From Albugo candida (taxonomy: Eukaryota > Oomycota > Peronosporomycetes > Albuginales), in NCBI GenBank assembly GCA_040437565.1, contig JBDOQK010000076.1, forward strand, positions 1 through 64,000: a stretch of 64,000 bases of DNA, written 5' to 3'. This document shows positions 37,774 through 48,598 of the stretch, piece after piece (the first letter of the stretch is position 1; the number at the start of each line of letters is the position of its first letter). The translations under genes were made by a program, and so were the position numbers. The notes beneath the pieces were generated by a model. The model was given only the letters and a program-made list of their open reading frames with translations, had not been told where the DNA came from and made no database searches.

Positions 37774-38108
37774 TTATTTGAAGACATGTCCAAGCATTGT
37801 CCAACTTGCTTGGCTTCGTGTATGGATGTGCCGTAGCTTGTCAATTGTGAGAGATTGTGGACACGAGTGATTGAAAGGATAAGTCACCACTACAGCTGAT
37901 TTCGATTTCGAAAAAATACTAGACGGAATATGTTGGAACTCATAATACAAAACAACTCTCTCATCCACTGTTTTGTTTGATCGAGTACACATAGTGCATC
38001 CTTTAGTAATTCCACGATACGTCGACATCTTTCATCTAAAACAGGTACGAAATAGAGTTCGATCTCCATTTCAGCACGATTCCAAGTCGCCTCCATACCG
38101 CAGACCAT
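37774..38108 (-). CDS. Hypothetical coding fragment
   Basis: The 72-codon minus frame 37890-38108 reads EATWNRAEMEIELYFVPVLD, then RRIVELLKDALCVLDQTKQW, a clear amphipathic-helix pattern. A second frame extends towards 37774. The neighbouring plus-strand exon ends at 37643, so the two genes would be convergent. No family was recognised. Confidence 0.35.
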
Positions 38109-38480
38109 GATAGATCGGGTCTTTTTTCTATGTTTGGGAGCATGGCGTTCCCTCCTTGCGGTATTTTGGTGAAATCACTGTGGTAGATGATATCAGTAAC
38201 GATGAAACCAAGAGCGGGTAAGATGGAGAGAAATTATCAAAACGAAATATGGACGATCGAAAGATTATCTATTCTATCTAATTATACTCAGCGATATTCA
38301 TAATCGTCGCCTGCGCTGATTCAGCACTAATAACATGACGCATGGATGATGCATCCTGATAGTTCTTGTTCGTGGAATCACATGCAATTTAGCCGAGTGC
38401 AATAGAGTACGAATCGATACCTTCTTCTCACTATATGCCCGGGCGACCTCTGTCTTTTTTCGGATCTGTCAAGGTGCATT

Positions 38481-39020
38481 TCAACGCAATAGAGAATCGC
38501 TCATCACATGTGAAAAGCTTTCCTCTTCCTGTTTGACGAATATTCGTGCCGAATTCAATAGCTTCGTACCATCGATTACAGAGAGGTTGCCTTCCTTGCA
38601 ATTATGGCATCGACGTATAACGTACAAAATTCGATCGAGTAGGTCAGTTCTACTTTGCATATTACCTGCTCCTGGCCAGCTGGAACGCTTTGGCGACATT
38701 TTGAAAGATATTTGGTCTGCCCGATGGCTTTCACAACGAGATGGTCTATTACTTGACATTTTGGCGTGGGTTCAAATGGAGTCACGGTATGGAACAATGG
38801 ACGCGACATGAGGTACTTTGTTCTTCTTGGAGTCCCAGGCGATGTAGTGGATCTTCCCTATTACATTTTGACGATACCAGGCATTATAAGTGCGATGCGT
38901 CTTGCAGAAACTTCCCGATGAGATCTTCCATCCAAGCTCTCAACCCTATCCTCAACATCTTGATGCTTGAACCAGAGTCCCCAACATTTGCGTTTTTTGC
39001 GAAAAAGATGAACCCATAAT
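38481..39020 (+). pseudogene. Unrecognised plus-strand fragments
   Basis: Frames change several times, but islands such as SITERLPSLQLWHRRITYKI (38575) and YFVLLGVPGDVVDLPYYILT (38813-38872) look coding. The second is hydrophobic, as in a membrane or globular core segment. No family was recognised. Confidence 0.3.
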
Positions 39021-39399
39021 GGAGTCACGGGCTTTATACGCCCTACAAGGTATGCTTTCCGTCATCAAATTTATTGTCAGCATGCACCAGATCCCGTGAA
39101 TTGATTGCGAATAGCAATCCGGACCCTTGACCAATGAAATACTCGTTCGAATGAGACATCTGGATGATCTCGATACCATCATCGGTATAATCACACTTGC
39201 CACTTTACACTGATGGTTCTTACCTTGATTATTTCTCTCGTCTGTATTCGAAGTAAAATAATCTTTGTGAAAAGTTCTTTATGTCGCAGCCATCCGCGTG
39301 ACTATTTGCTACTAAGTTTACTGGGGGGCTTTGTGTGATACAGCAGAATTGACGATCCCATCTCCAAAACCATATATGCGCGTATGCTATTTGTCAACG

Positions 39400-40079
39400 C
39401 AAGCTCGACCATGCTTTAAAGACACACAAAGAGGATGGTTACAAGTTGAACAAGCTATTGGAAGGACACACAATACTAAAGCAAGAGTTTGCAAGATCCA
39501 AGGCGATGCTGGAGGAGTCCAAAGTTCTCATGGAGCATCAGCAGACAACTTATCGAGCTCAAGCGCGAAGGTGATTTGAAGACTTCAGAACTGACGGATG
39601 AAAAAACGGATCAGATTTTGACCGAGCTTCTTTTCTAAAAGCAACATCAATGCGACGAATCAAAGATGAAGCAACTAGAGCAAGCTAATTTGAAGCTCAA
39701 AGCGGAGGTGGTGGAGTCACGTGCAATGCTTGAAGATTTCAAAGCGTTTATGGAAATTGAGCTCAATCATTTGGGAAGTATCAAAACGGATAATGATGAA
39801 AGAATGATGCGTTCAATGGAATATGAAGAAGATGGATTTACCAATTGCCATCAAGGAGACGCAGTCCATGGGCATCAAGTGCACTCGGAAAATGACCTCA
39901 TTCCGTCATTGAAGATGCATATATACATGGTGGAATTGAAGCTCAAGAACAGCGAGTACAACAATCACATACTGCAAATGCAATTGGATCGGATGCAAAA
40001 TGAACTCGACAGTCAGCAGAGCTTGTAGGACGTCGCATGCAACTGGAAACCAGCATCCGACGCATTTGTCCATGACCTC
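39400..40079 (+). CDS. Coiled-coil protein (hypothetical)
   Basis: Two repeats of a heptad-rich unit are visible. About 39408-39575 contains KLNKLLEGHTILKQEFARSK and AMLEESKVLMEHQQTTYRAQ. The frame at 39666-40028 starts with KQLEQANLKLKAEVVESRAM and continues LEDFKAFMEIELNHL, then YMVELKLKNSEYNNHILQMQ. The segment SKAMLEESKVLME matches SRAMLEDFKAFME, showing internal repetition. After the TAG at 40026-40028 the coil appears to continue one base over (RRMQLETSIRRI), so the true end is unclear. No specific family can be named for a plain coiled coil. Confidence 0.5.
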
Positions 40080-40185
40080 ATTTCGTCATTACGGATAGAA
40101 TGCAAAAGTGCTGGGCTTTGATGACCTCATTACGTCATTATGGATACTGCGAAGTCCCGGATTTGATGAACTCATTACGTCATCA
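39893..40185 (+). repeat. Four copies of a near-palindromic 19-bp motif
   Basis: A motif of the form TGACCTCATTNCGTCATTA occurs at about 39893, 40073, 40122 and 40167. The last three are spaced 49 and 45 bp apart, as an imperfect tandem repeat. The core ATTACGTCAT is CRE-like (bZIP-type). The first copy lies inside the coiled-coil frame (encoding NDLIPSL), so the repeat may have arisen by duplication of coding DNA. A regulatory role is only a possibility. Confidence 0.55.
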
Positions 40186-40418
40186 TGCAATTAGCTCTTC
40201 TTGCTTGCAGTACTCAACTGTAATTAATATAAGTCAATTGTGCTATTCCGGTAGTTATTTATTTTAGAATGCTTGAAGGTATAGGCTCATTCTTATATCT
40301 TACATTGTAAGGCTACTAGCCTTAGCCTATTGTGATTGTAGTCATTCTAGGTGACACGTCCTTCATATGTGACTGATGCTCCTATACATTTACATAAATA
40401 GTCAAGCTAACAGTAATT

Positions 40419-40880
40419 CTACTCCATGTTGAGTACTCCAATATCGAAATTTACAAAATAGCACAATACACGCAAACCAATAGCGATCAATCGTCTAAAA
40501 TGGCTGGAATACATGCAAAGCGTTCGCTGCGCCGAGTCCGAGGAGCACATCCATCCGCCCTGTAATATGGTCATTGCAATTATATAGATAGGCTTGCCCT
40601 TCAAAGGAGTTTATTTTCCGGTTCATAAGAGCGCCTGCTTATTATTGCATCGGAAATTTCATAATGACATGGAGCAATCGGTCCCTTCGAAAGCGACGAA
40701 AATAAATCCGAAATCGCGGTGAAATATTGCACATTTCTCGAAGAAACGGTTGATGTTGACGTATCCGACCATCAGTCTATCCGCACGGCTTGCGCTGAGA
40801 AAGTATGCGATGATTGAAGTATTTACGATATCTAACGCGCCCTTCAACGACGTGAGCACCGGATATTTGCTCTCAACCAT
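40419..40880 (-). CDS. Hypothetical protein, one frame with three internal stop codons
   Basis: Two open stretches (40659-40880 and 40419-40604) lie in the same minus frame, separated only by TGA (40659-40661), a second TGA and a TAA, with no frameshift. The first reads ESKYPVLTSLKGALDIVNTS, then the hydrophobic IIAYFLSAS, then NRFFEKCAIFHRDFGFIFVA. The second reads PLKGKPIYIIAMTILQGGWM. Between them the DNA stays protein-like (NFRCNNKQALL). No family was recognised. Confidence 0.35.
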
Positions 40881-41634
40881 CAGCTCTATTTACATCAAAT
40901 GAATTGAGGGTATCAAGCGAGTGATATGACGACGCAGACGTCAAGATAGCAACCTCTTCAGATAGGGGGAATCGGCCAAGTTGGGCTCAAGTGTCCTACT
41001 AGTGCAAACATGAAAGCTCACTTGCAGATGCGATAAGATGCTATGGATAATTACTCAGTACGCCTTATCACAGTCGAACTTTTGTGCCATACGGAAGTCA
41101 AGAGCAAGGAGCGCGATTCACTTTAGCGACAAGATACGAGGGGAAATGATCGAAAGTTCGGCAGTGGATTGAAGGCGCGATTCTCGTGATTATGAGTAGG
41201 TATACAGTATCGGATTCATCTAGAGTAGCATCTTATACGGGTATACCAATGCGGGTAAGATTATGCTCTGCCATCGAATGCGCAGCATTACGATTGTATG
41301 GAAAATCACATATGCTCTAGAATCAACAGCTTCGCAAACCATTCGTATAAAATTCAGCCCTCAAAGGTTTGTTTGCCAACCGGATTTGTCACCGTAACGT
41401 GGAACGATTTTGAAGCTTCACCAGCGAGCAGCTACGGTTCGTGATAGGTGCATAGATACATGCATTGCTTTCTGTATGATAGCGATGTGCTTCCCACAAT
41501 TCAAAGAGCGGAGCGAGTGGTTGTCTATCTCTCGTGTACATCACTTACTGACAACTTTTCCATCCAAGTAATTAGTTCGTAGAGCAATACGAACGCCGAG
41601 AAATGAGGATTGCACAAATGTGAATGGCCCGGCT
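40881..41634. other. No clear gene
   Basis: No frame above about 60 codons. This is probably the intergenic space downstream of the large minus-strand gene. Confidence 0.35.
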
Positions 41635-44600
41635 TCAACCAGTTTTCATTAATTTACGCTTCAAGAGTCGTACATTCTTATAATTCGTAATTTCAAAAAT
41701 TGAGTTGCATACCGACTCGGAGCAATCAGAACCCGTATATCGCAAACCACTCAGCAAAAAGTATACAAATGCCCGGTGGTTGTCATTCGAGCACATTGGT
41801 TGTGATAAAATCGGGATATTCCATACATCCAATTGAATTTCAGATACTTTCTGACTGAGGCACGCAAGTTGATAAATAAGCTGTATATGCACATGTTGGA
41901 AGTCTATAGACATCACGCACGGAAATGAATTTACCACATCGAGCAGATGCATCATCCATGTATCCTCTTTTTGGTGTTGTGTGTGAGTCAAGTTCAAAAC
42001 CTGGTCCACGCTAAGCCCGAGAGAGCATTCCTTTGTACCTTTATGCACCTTGACTGTTGCATATATCCAATCCAAAATGATTTTAAGTAGATAAGGACAC
42101 TTTATTTCCAAGTCGGGTATGCTCCCTTTTGCTGCAAATACAAGCTTCTCTTGGTCGAGATCTCTCAAAAACGTACTTCAAAACAGATGCAACAAGTTCA
42201 CACCGAGTCGTACGTCTGAGATCCATAAGATCGCTTTTGTTGCGATCAGTATGACGAAATCCTCATCCAGCACATCCCTCTTGTCACACACTCGAAGTAG
42301 AACATCATCCACAAAACCCACCACGTTCTGCTCGCATGCAAACTGGTCGTTTTGTTGAAAAAGCCTCGCTAACAAATTGCTCTCACTTGCGACCTCGATC
42401 GCATTCTTAACCATCGTTTCATCATCACCTTTCGCCCTCCCTGTAAGCGCTGTGAGCATAAGCATCTAATGGAGATGCTCCTCTGCGGACTCCATCAGAG
42501 CCAACTTTGTAAGGCGAAGCAGGCAAGCAAACTTGAACTCGTAATGTGAATTCTTCGTTGTATCCTTCACTATTTTCAGTTCCGTAAACCCTCGGATAAG
42601 CTCCACTTTCACAGCTTCTGGTAACCGCTCAATGCTTGACTTTCCTTGAAAGAACTCGTGAATAATCCAATCATTACACGAGCGGATTGTTAATGCCAAT
42701 AGTACGACACTTGCTGCTATTTCAAGTCGCTCAGAGCAAACGTATTTTAATGTCTTACTACAGCCATACAATTCCCAAAATAAATGCAGCAATTGGTTTA
42801 TTTCCACGACCGGAAACGCACACTGTGTTATACTGTTTTCATGTGACCACACAAATAGAGTGCACAATCGTCTTCATTGCTGTATACCGACACGCAGACA
42901 TTTCTTTCGATTCGATTTTGTGTCGAAATGCATCATATAAAAATCTCAAATTTGAGCAGAGAATGGGAGCTTTGCCCGTAATTTGCGCAAGCTGCTGATT
43001 GAATTGGTCTTTGAAGCGGGGTATCATAATCGGATGCTCTGCGAGAAGAAGACTTTGAGCTAGTAGAGCGCATGCTGTAGCGAGCTCGCAAGACTGGTGC
43101 TTGACCATCAATGCATCGACAATCTCGATGATGGAAAATTGATCGAGAGTAACCAAATTCTTGGATGCGTAAGCGTTAGTATCACCAACACAAAGGTGAA
43201 GCAGATTACATAGTCCTATCATAGCTGCGATACGCTGATCCACTCGTACGTTTTCATTCTCCAAAGCGGTGAAAAACGTTTTCTTTGGCCAAATTTCATC
43301 GAATTGATCTCGAGTGAACATTGACGGATACGAAGCAATGAGATTCGGCAAACACATGGCGCTGAACGTATTTTGACTGAACGCGTTCTCCAATTTCATT
43401 TTCCAGGTCTTTAGATACTTTTGGATGCATTGGAAATTGACCATATTGGAGCGTAAGCCTCTCGATAAGATTTTACCTCGTACACAAAATACGAGATCCT
43501 TAAGCGTATTATTGTCAGAAACCTGCTGATAAGTCACAGGCCATTCGTCCAATTCTGTGATCAATTGGACACACGATAAGAGTCCCAGCAATAGTATCAT
43601 CAATGCGGTGCAGGAAGCCCATGCAACCAACACACTCGAGTTCTCCACTGGCACAGCTTCTATGTTTTGCGAATTGAAAATATGCAACACTCGCTCTTGC
43701 AATTTCAATGTGTGCGATGCATTTGACGGTAGTGTCGCAGCGATGTTTGACAGATTTGATGATACAGCGCCTTTGACTTCAGTAACCCATACATTTGAAT
43801 TGTCGACTACCGTGAGTAAGCGTGCTTGCGTCAAAAGCACAATGGAAATGATGTACTCTCTCAGATTCCTATTGTTCGACTCTTTCGACTTGACCTGCGT
43901 CAGAACGATCGACAGTCTTGATGCAAGATCATTGTCGATGCGTACTCAGGTGATATGGTGATATATCGATACCAAAAGCATCACCAGCTGCTCATTCTGT
44001 TTTGTATTTCCAGTCGATTTCGGATCGACCAGAATCTCAAGGTTTTCTAGGAAAAAAGCAGAATTTCCGACCATTTTGTGATGAGCGTGTCATAGTGCAC
44101 CTTCACGCTTTCATTGAGCACACTCGAGATCGCTAGCCAGAAGTGTAGAGAACATTCGACAAAGGATTGCTTTTCCGTCCATTCGTCCACAAGCTTTAGA
44201 ATAATGTCCACAAACTTTGTCGGGCACTTTTGAAACTGTGCAATTGTCCATGCATCATGCACGTAAACTCGAAAATAATCATGCCAGTTCCTCAGCCAAA
44301 GCGTAAAGCGTAAGCAGTAGAATGTAAATACAATCTGCGTCGGAATTCATAGTATCCGATTGTATTCCTAGCAATGATGGCTCATTACGCAGCTAAATCT
44401 GGATCCCCGCCAGAACATTATCGAGATGTTGACCAAGCACACGAAGCTGTTTATTCCTGCGAGTTGAGTGAATTTGCTCGAGCGAGTTGATCGGAGGTAG
44501 AGGGCATAAAAAAGATGTTGACAAAGTTGGTAATTGAGCCAATTTTGCGATCGACCGCGTGACTTCTTTGGATTTCATAGTTGATATTCTAGTGTGATAC

Positions 44601-46333
44601 AAATCTGAACGCTTATTGAGAGGTGAGGATACACATTCGTGAATGTCGTGTGCTTGGGTATTGATCAGAGCCTTACATTCTGTCACCATAAAGCGACTCA
44701 TAATCTCCGCTACATGATTGCGACTCTCATGATCATGAGTTTGTTGTATAGCAAGCACAGCGTGCTGGAACAGCGACGATAGGTCAGAGTGTCGATCAAC
44801 GCCTACATGCGTCAAGTAGGCAGACGGAAGCAAGCGGATTGCATGCCACGCGGCTGACCATATGTCCTCTGAGAGGAGAGAATGACCACTGTCAACTTCT
44901 TTTTTATTGATCGCATGCTCCCAAAGACTATTGAGAAGCTGTTTCCGCTGCTTCTGAAAATCATGGTCAACTATTTGTGTGCTATCGATATTGTGCAGAT
45001 GAGCCAACAAGTAAAAGTCGGTGATAGATAGCTGAAATCGCGAATCCTGAATGTCGATAATCGTCTTCTTGCGACGAATTTTCGATTCCACAGCTCTGAA
45101 TGCAGCGATGGAATCGATCGCCAAACAAACCACCGGAACGACCGGATGCGAGAGACTAGTCTGAAGCTGGCTACAAAATCCAGACCACGTTCAGGATCAC
45201 ACTAGCAGATTGACAAGATTGGCGCCATTTGTACAATTTCCATCTCGGAACTTCCTTCTCATTCTTCTCTCCCTCAAACTCTTGACTCTGAGGTTTGCAG
45301 AGTGCAGCTTCCAGATGAGGATATAGCCGAGAATCATTTTTCCAGGCTGTGAAGAGCAGCTGTAAGGCTAAAGGACAAAGCTTGTAGCTTTTCTCCATAC
45401 ATTCAATCATCCTGCTGAAAATGCGAGTAGACTCGTTTGTCTTTGTACGGCAGGCTGCCATCAAATACATTGCATCAACGAGAAGTTGACTTGATTCTTC
45501 GTCATTCCCTTCTGTCTTATTTCCGTACCAAGATATGTAGAGCTTCAGCATCTTCACGAGTCGCATGATCCACTTCTTTCTCTCGCGCTTTTCATGTCTT
45601 CAGCGACTTCTTTAACGTGAGGAGTTTGTTGACTCAAAATCTTAAGCGTGTTCCTCAATTGATTCTGTATCACTTTACGAGAATCAAACAATAAACTGAG
45701 TAAGAAAAATTGCCCCAGACGATTGGAATGAAAAGTATTGGCAGTGTGGGTCCATTTTACACAGAGACGCTCGTCTGATGCGACACGCTGAAAACTAACC
45801 AAATGCGTTACGGTATCGAGTGCCTGAGCAACGTAAATGTCCATATGTGCCGCGTTTATCGATCGTCTTTTGACACTTTTCGATTGAAAGTGCATCTGAT
45901 ATTCGTAGTACTGATTGTAATAGCTTGGAGCTCTTGAAATCTTGCACCGAGCATAAGAGAGGCATGATCAGAGTATTGAGCGAGATTTTCTCACATCCTC
46001 TTTCCTCACAATCATTTTGAGTGAGTATCAGCTGCTCCAGGATCTGAAGGATGATACGTTGCTCGGCTGGAAAGCCTTCATTTTCCATCAGTAGGTACCC
46101 AATGCATGCAGCAGTGACGGAAACGCTTGGAGAACCGAAAAATCACGCACTATTTGTTGAAGAGGTTTCAGCCATGCAAAAATGTCACTCAACTTCATGC
46201 GATTTCCTCTTGGAGTAGTCAAAACACACTGAATGAGTGTCTCCACTAGCTCATGAGTGGGATTTGCATTTGATAACGCAAAATTCAGGTCAACGAAAAC
46301 TCTTATTATTATTTCACTACTGGCTGAGCGCAC
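41635..46333 (-). CDS. Very large helical-repeat protein, possibly focadhesin/RST1-like
   Basis: This is the biggest gene of the window, about 1500 codons on the minus strand, with a 333-codon exon (42839-43840). It is helical throughout, as in HEAT/ARM-repeat proteins. The order FFLLSLLFDSRKVIQNQLRN (about 45700), then SYKLCPLALQLLFTAWKNDS and RLYPHLEAAL (about 45320), then a tryptophan-rich SEDIWSAAWHAIRLLPSAYL (about 44840) resembles focadhesin/RST1 (DUF3730), where a leucine-rich segment precedes LW-x-x-QDR-x-YPxL. Those proteins support the SKI/exosome RNA-decay machinery. GT-AG introns of 32 nt (46067-46098), 37 (45911-45947), 40 (45161-45200) and 55 (42833-42887) restore phase precisely. 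Three in-frame stops remain without frameshift: TAG 42466-42468, TGA 42178-42180 and TGA 43946-43948. The start codon was not found and the 44000-44500 region needs more introns. The family name is an inference from a few motifs. Confidence 0.4.
42833..42887 (-). other. 55-nt GT-AG intron in the large helical-repeat gene
   Basis: Read on the minus strand it starts GTATACAGC and ends GAAAACAG. Removal joins EMSAC-R to ITQCAFPVVEIN in phase and removes a TGA. Confidence 0.6.
45911..45947 (-). other. 37-nt GT-AG intron in the large helical-repeat gene
   Basis: Read on the minus strand it starts GTGCAAG and ends CAATCAG. Removal joins MPLLCS to YYEYQMHFQSKS in phase. Without it the frame would have to shift by one base. 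Confidence 0.65.
46067..46098 (-). other. 32-nt GT-AG intron in the large helical-repeat gene
   Basis: Read on the minus strand it starts GTACCTACTGATGG and ends TTTCCAG, with a CTACTGAT branch-like box. Removing it joins LLHAL to AEQRIILQILEQ in phase, avoiding a TGA. Confidence 0.7.
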
Positions 46334-46710
46334 AAAGTTATTTCATCCAATCATATACGAAATAAATTAAAAACCAACTGAACTTTTATTTTATTATATA
46401 ATCTATATAGTAGATAGATAGAAAAATACAATAAACTTACATTCAAGTCAGGGTGACGCTTGCTAACAGCTAGTAATTGAACTTTCTATAACTGATATCC
46501 AGATGTTATTAAATCTCTCTTCATTCCAACAACTGAGGGGTGGCATGGAGAGTCTCGGAAAATAAACGCATGCGCTCATCTGGGGCTCCCTAATTGCCGC
46601 CGTCAGTAACAAGTGATATCTCAAAAGTGATATCTCGTGAACGGGAAAGGTGAACATTTCATTGATCTTATAATATTCTTGAATTCTGACGTTATCTTTA
46701 TTGTCCTATA
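46334..46710. other. A+T-rich intergenic DNA and candidate 5' region
   Basis: It lies between the start side of the large minus gene and the plus-strand zinc-finger-like gene. It contains T/A-rich runs (46383-46440), a short direct repeat of GTGATATCTC (two copies near 46612-46637), and a pyrimidine-rich acceptor (TTGTCCTATAG) ending at 46711. No promoter can be asserted. Confidence 0.4.
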
Positions 46711-46711
46711 G

Positions 46712-47218
46712 GGCGATATTGCGGAGTTGCAGTGCGGATCATGCGGCATCTGGGTTCAAGGAAAGTAGACGCATGCGCTCATCCAAAATCCTCCGATGCC
46801 ACATGCATTAGCCTGCTATGGATGCGCAATGTCTCTTCGGATCAAGGTACGTTTTATTACAAGCGCTTCGCGCAATTCGGCGGATCCCTTTTATCGGAAA
46901 ATAGTATTATATGCAACCAAATACACAGAACTCACGCCTGTGATTTCTATTGGTGGCAATCTCAACGGATACAGAAACAAGTCAGAAACATGGAAAACAG
47001 AGGCTCGCGTATCAAGGGACGAGGTGGCTGTAGAGGTAGCGGCGTGTGGACCTCATCAACAAGACGCTCGACCCACCCAGAAAAGTGCTTTGAAAGAAAC
47101 GGTTGGAAACAGTCTAAACTATGCGTTGTCGTTACAATGTGGGCACGTGCACGAAGTATTGGCTTGCGCAAGATGTCTTGAACGAGAAAAAAAGCTCGTT
47201 GAATCGCTTTTCATTTAA
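46712..47218 (+). CDS. Cysteine-pair (zinc-finger-like) protein with in-frame TAG
   Basis: The exon begins directly after a strong splice acceptor at 46711 and reads LQCGSCGIWVQGK, then a TAG at 46766-46768, then, in the same frame, 150 codons starting THALIQNPPMPHALACYGC and ending LQCGHVHEVLACARCLE plus a basic end. Two CxxC pairs 23 residues apart flank the TAG and a CGH/CxxC cluster closes the protein, so two zinc sites are likely. Both halves of the first site would be needed together, which argues that the TAG is inside a functional or recently functional frame. The role is unknown. The 5' exon was not identified. Confidence 0.5.
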
Positions 47219-47400
47219 ATTCGTGTTTCTGTATTTGTATCATTTGTGATAATATATAATATAATACAGTGTATCATAACATTTTCATCTTTTTGAATTG
47301 TAAACAAATGCTTGTAGTGCTTTTCATTTTGTTTAGTATTTCTGCATTTGTAATATCTGTGACATATATATTATATTAGCTCATTTTTACCTACTACGCT
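47205..47400 (+). repeat. Diverged direct duplication of a gene 3' end
   Basis: A segment starting GCTTTTCATTT, with later TATTTGTATCATTTGTG and an A/T-rich tail (about 47209-47275), recurs about 110 bp on (about 47320-47385) as GCTTTTCATTT with TGCATTTGTAATATCTGTG. The first copy includes the stop codon of the zinc-finger-like gene, so its 3' end and flank seem to have been duplicated in tandem. Confidence 0.5.
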
Positions 47401-47692
47401 TAATAAACCCATTTCATGCTCAAAAATTGTAGCAAACGACGTACACGGTAGGTGGGGATGTTACAACAGATGCAATCGTATAATATAAAAAAATGTTGAT
47501 TTTTTGGGAACCTTCGCGCGACATTTGTCTTGGGTTATTATATTCGAGTTATCATTATGTGAAAAATATGCTCGTGGACAGGAGTTAGTATAGGACTAAT
47601 ATTAGTCGTGTAAACAAATCAGCGCACACAGTCGGTCATTATATCTGTAGATAACAATATGCTTCAGTACGAAAATCTAATTAATAAAGAAA
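47401..47692. other. A+T-rich intergenic DNA
   Basis: No coding frame; dense A/T runs. Nothing else recognised. Confidence 0.4.
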
Positions 47693-48090
47693 ATGATTTT
47701 CGCGGTTCTTGATTATATAAATTATATTTGTATAACACAAAGTAGCGACGCAATTGGACAAGCAGACGGATTGCTCAATGTCTATCGTTGCAGGTGTCTA
47801 TATTTACCAGAATTAGACAAGCTACCTGCTCTAGTTGCCTATGCGATCTTGAATAACGAATATACAATACAAACGTTTCGTGAAATTGCTAATGAGAGAT
47901 GACGAAATGCACTATTGAATCAACCATGTCGTCGATTGGATATAATCACTCGGTTCACATTTTGGATTGGTCTAAATCAATAACGACCAGGAATGTGGCA
48001 CCACGCGCAAGTTTTCTCAACCGAACCGCTTGTGTAATTCGAAACACGCAATCAAGAACAGTCACCAGCTCGAATTCCGTCTTTATTTAA
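47693..48090 (+). CDS. Hypothetical small protein(s)
   Basis: A 69-codon ATG frame (47693-47902, ending TGA) reads DYINYICITQSSDAIGQADG, then LYLPELDKLPALVAYAILNN. A further 63-codon frame overlaps its end (47899-48090). The composition of the first is plausible. No family was recognised. Confidence 0.3.
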
Positions 48091-48196
48091 TCGAGCTTAG
48101 TCCCGGAATTGACCACTATTTGTGCGATCATCGTTTTCGTGCACGGCGTTGGAGATCACGTAGAGGATACTTCCGATTGTTCTAGAGCGTAAGTGC

Positions 48197-48598
48197 GTGC
48201 GGCTTAGCTGTGACTGCGTACGATATTATCGACCACGACCAGAGAGAGTGTGGACGATGAGCCAGGAATTTGGGTGCAAACTCGAGTCTTTGATTATTTT
48301 TGTGGACGACACTAATTTCTTCCTCCACATTCTCAAAACGGACATTGTGCCTTCATACGGCCTCGACGAGTCAAAACTCTCCCTCATTTATATGGGGATA
48401 TCATATGGAACATTGGTCGGTTTACGCACAATACTATCAGGTATCCACACGTTCCATGCAGCTATGTTGGTGACAGCGGCCGTATGCGTGGAATGGACGC
48501 CAGCACTGCACGTGCAAGCCGCATTTGCTTCGATACTATCGCTCCTCATTTCTTGCAAAAGAATTGTATCATCGGTCCCTCTTGAGTGCCTCTGAAAT
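48197..48598 (+). CDS. Possible MFS-type transporter N-terminal fragment
   Basis: A 132-codon open frame contains FLHILKTDIVPSYGLDESKL, then SLIYMGISYGTLVGLRTILS, followed by hydrophobic FHAAMLVTAAVCVEW and VQAAFASILSLLISCKR. The order (short loop with a YG-L-x-x-S-x-L motif, then a membrane helix starting with G-x-x-x-G) recalls nodulin-like/MFS transporters, where helix 2 follows such a loop. It lacks the usual RxGRR loop in the visible part and ends at TGA after 132 codons, so it would be partial. Low confidence. Confidence 0.25.

Noticed and set aside
42119-43961. Plus-strand open frames of 79-134 codons opposite the large gene
   Set aside because: They are antisense shadows of the strongly coding minus-strand exons.
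41635-46333. THADA/Trm732 as the identity of the large gene
   Set aside because: I considered it because of length and helical repeats, but saw no THADA/DUF2428 signature. The YPHL/LLFTAW pattern fits focadhesin/RST1 better, and even that is tentative.
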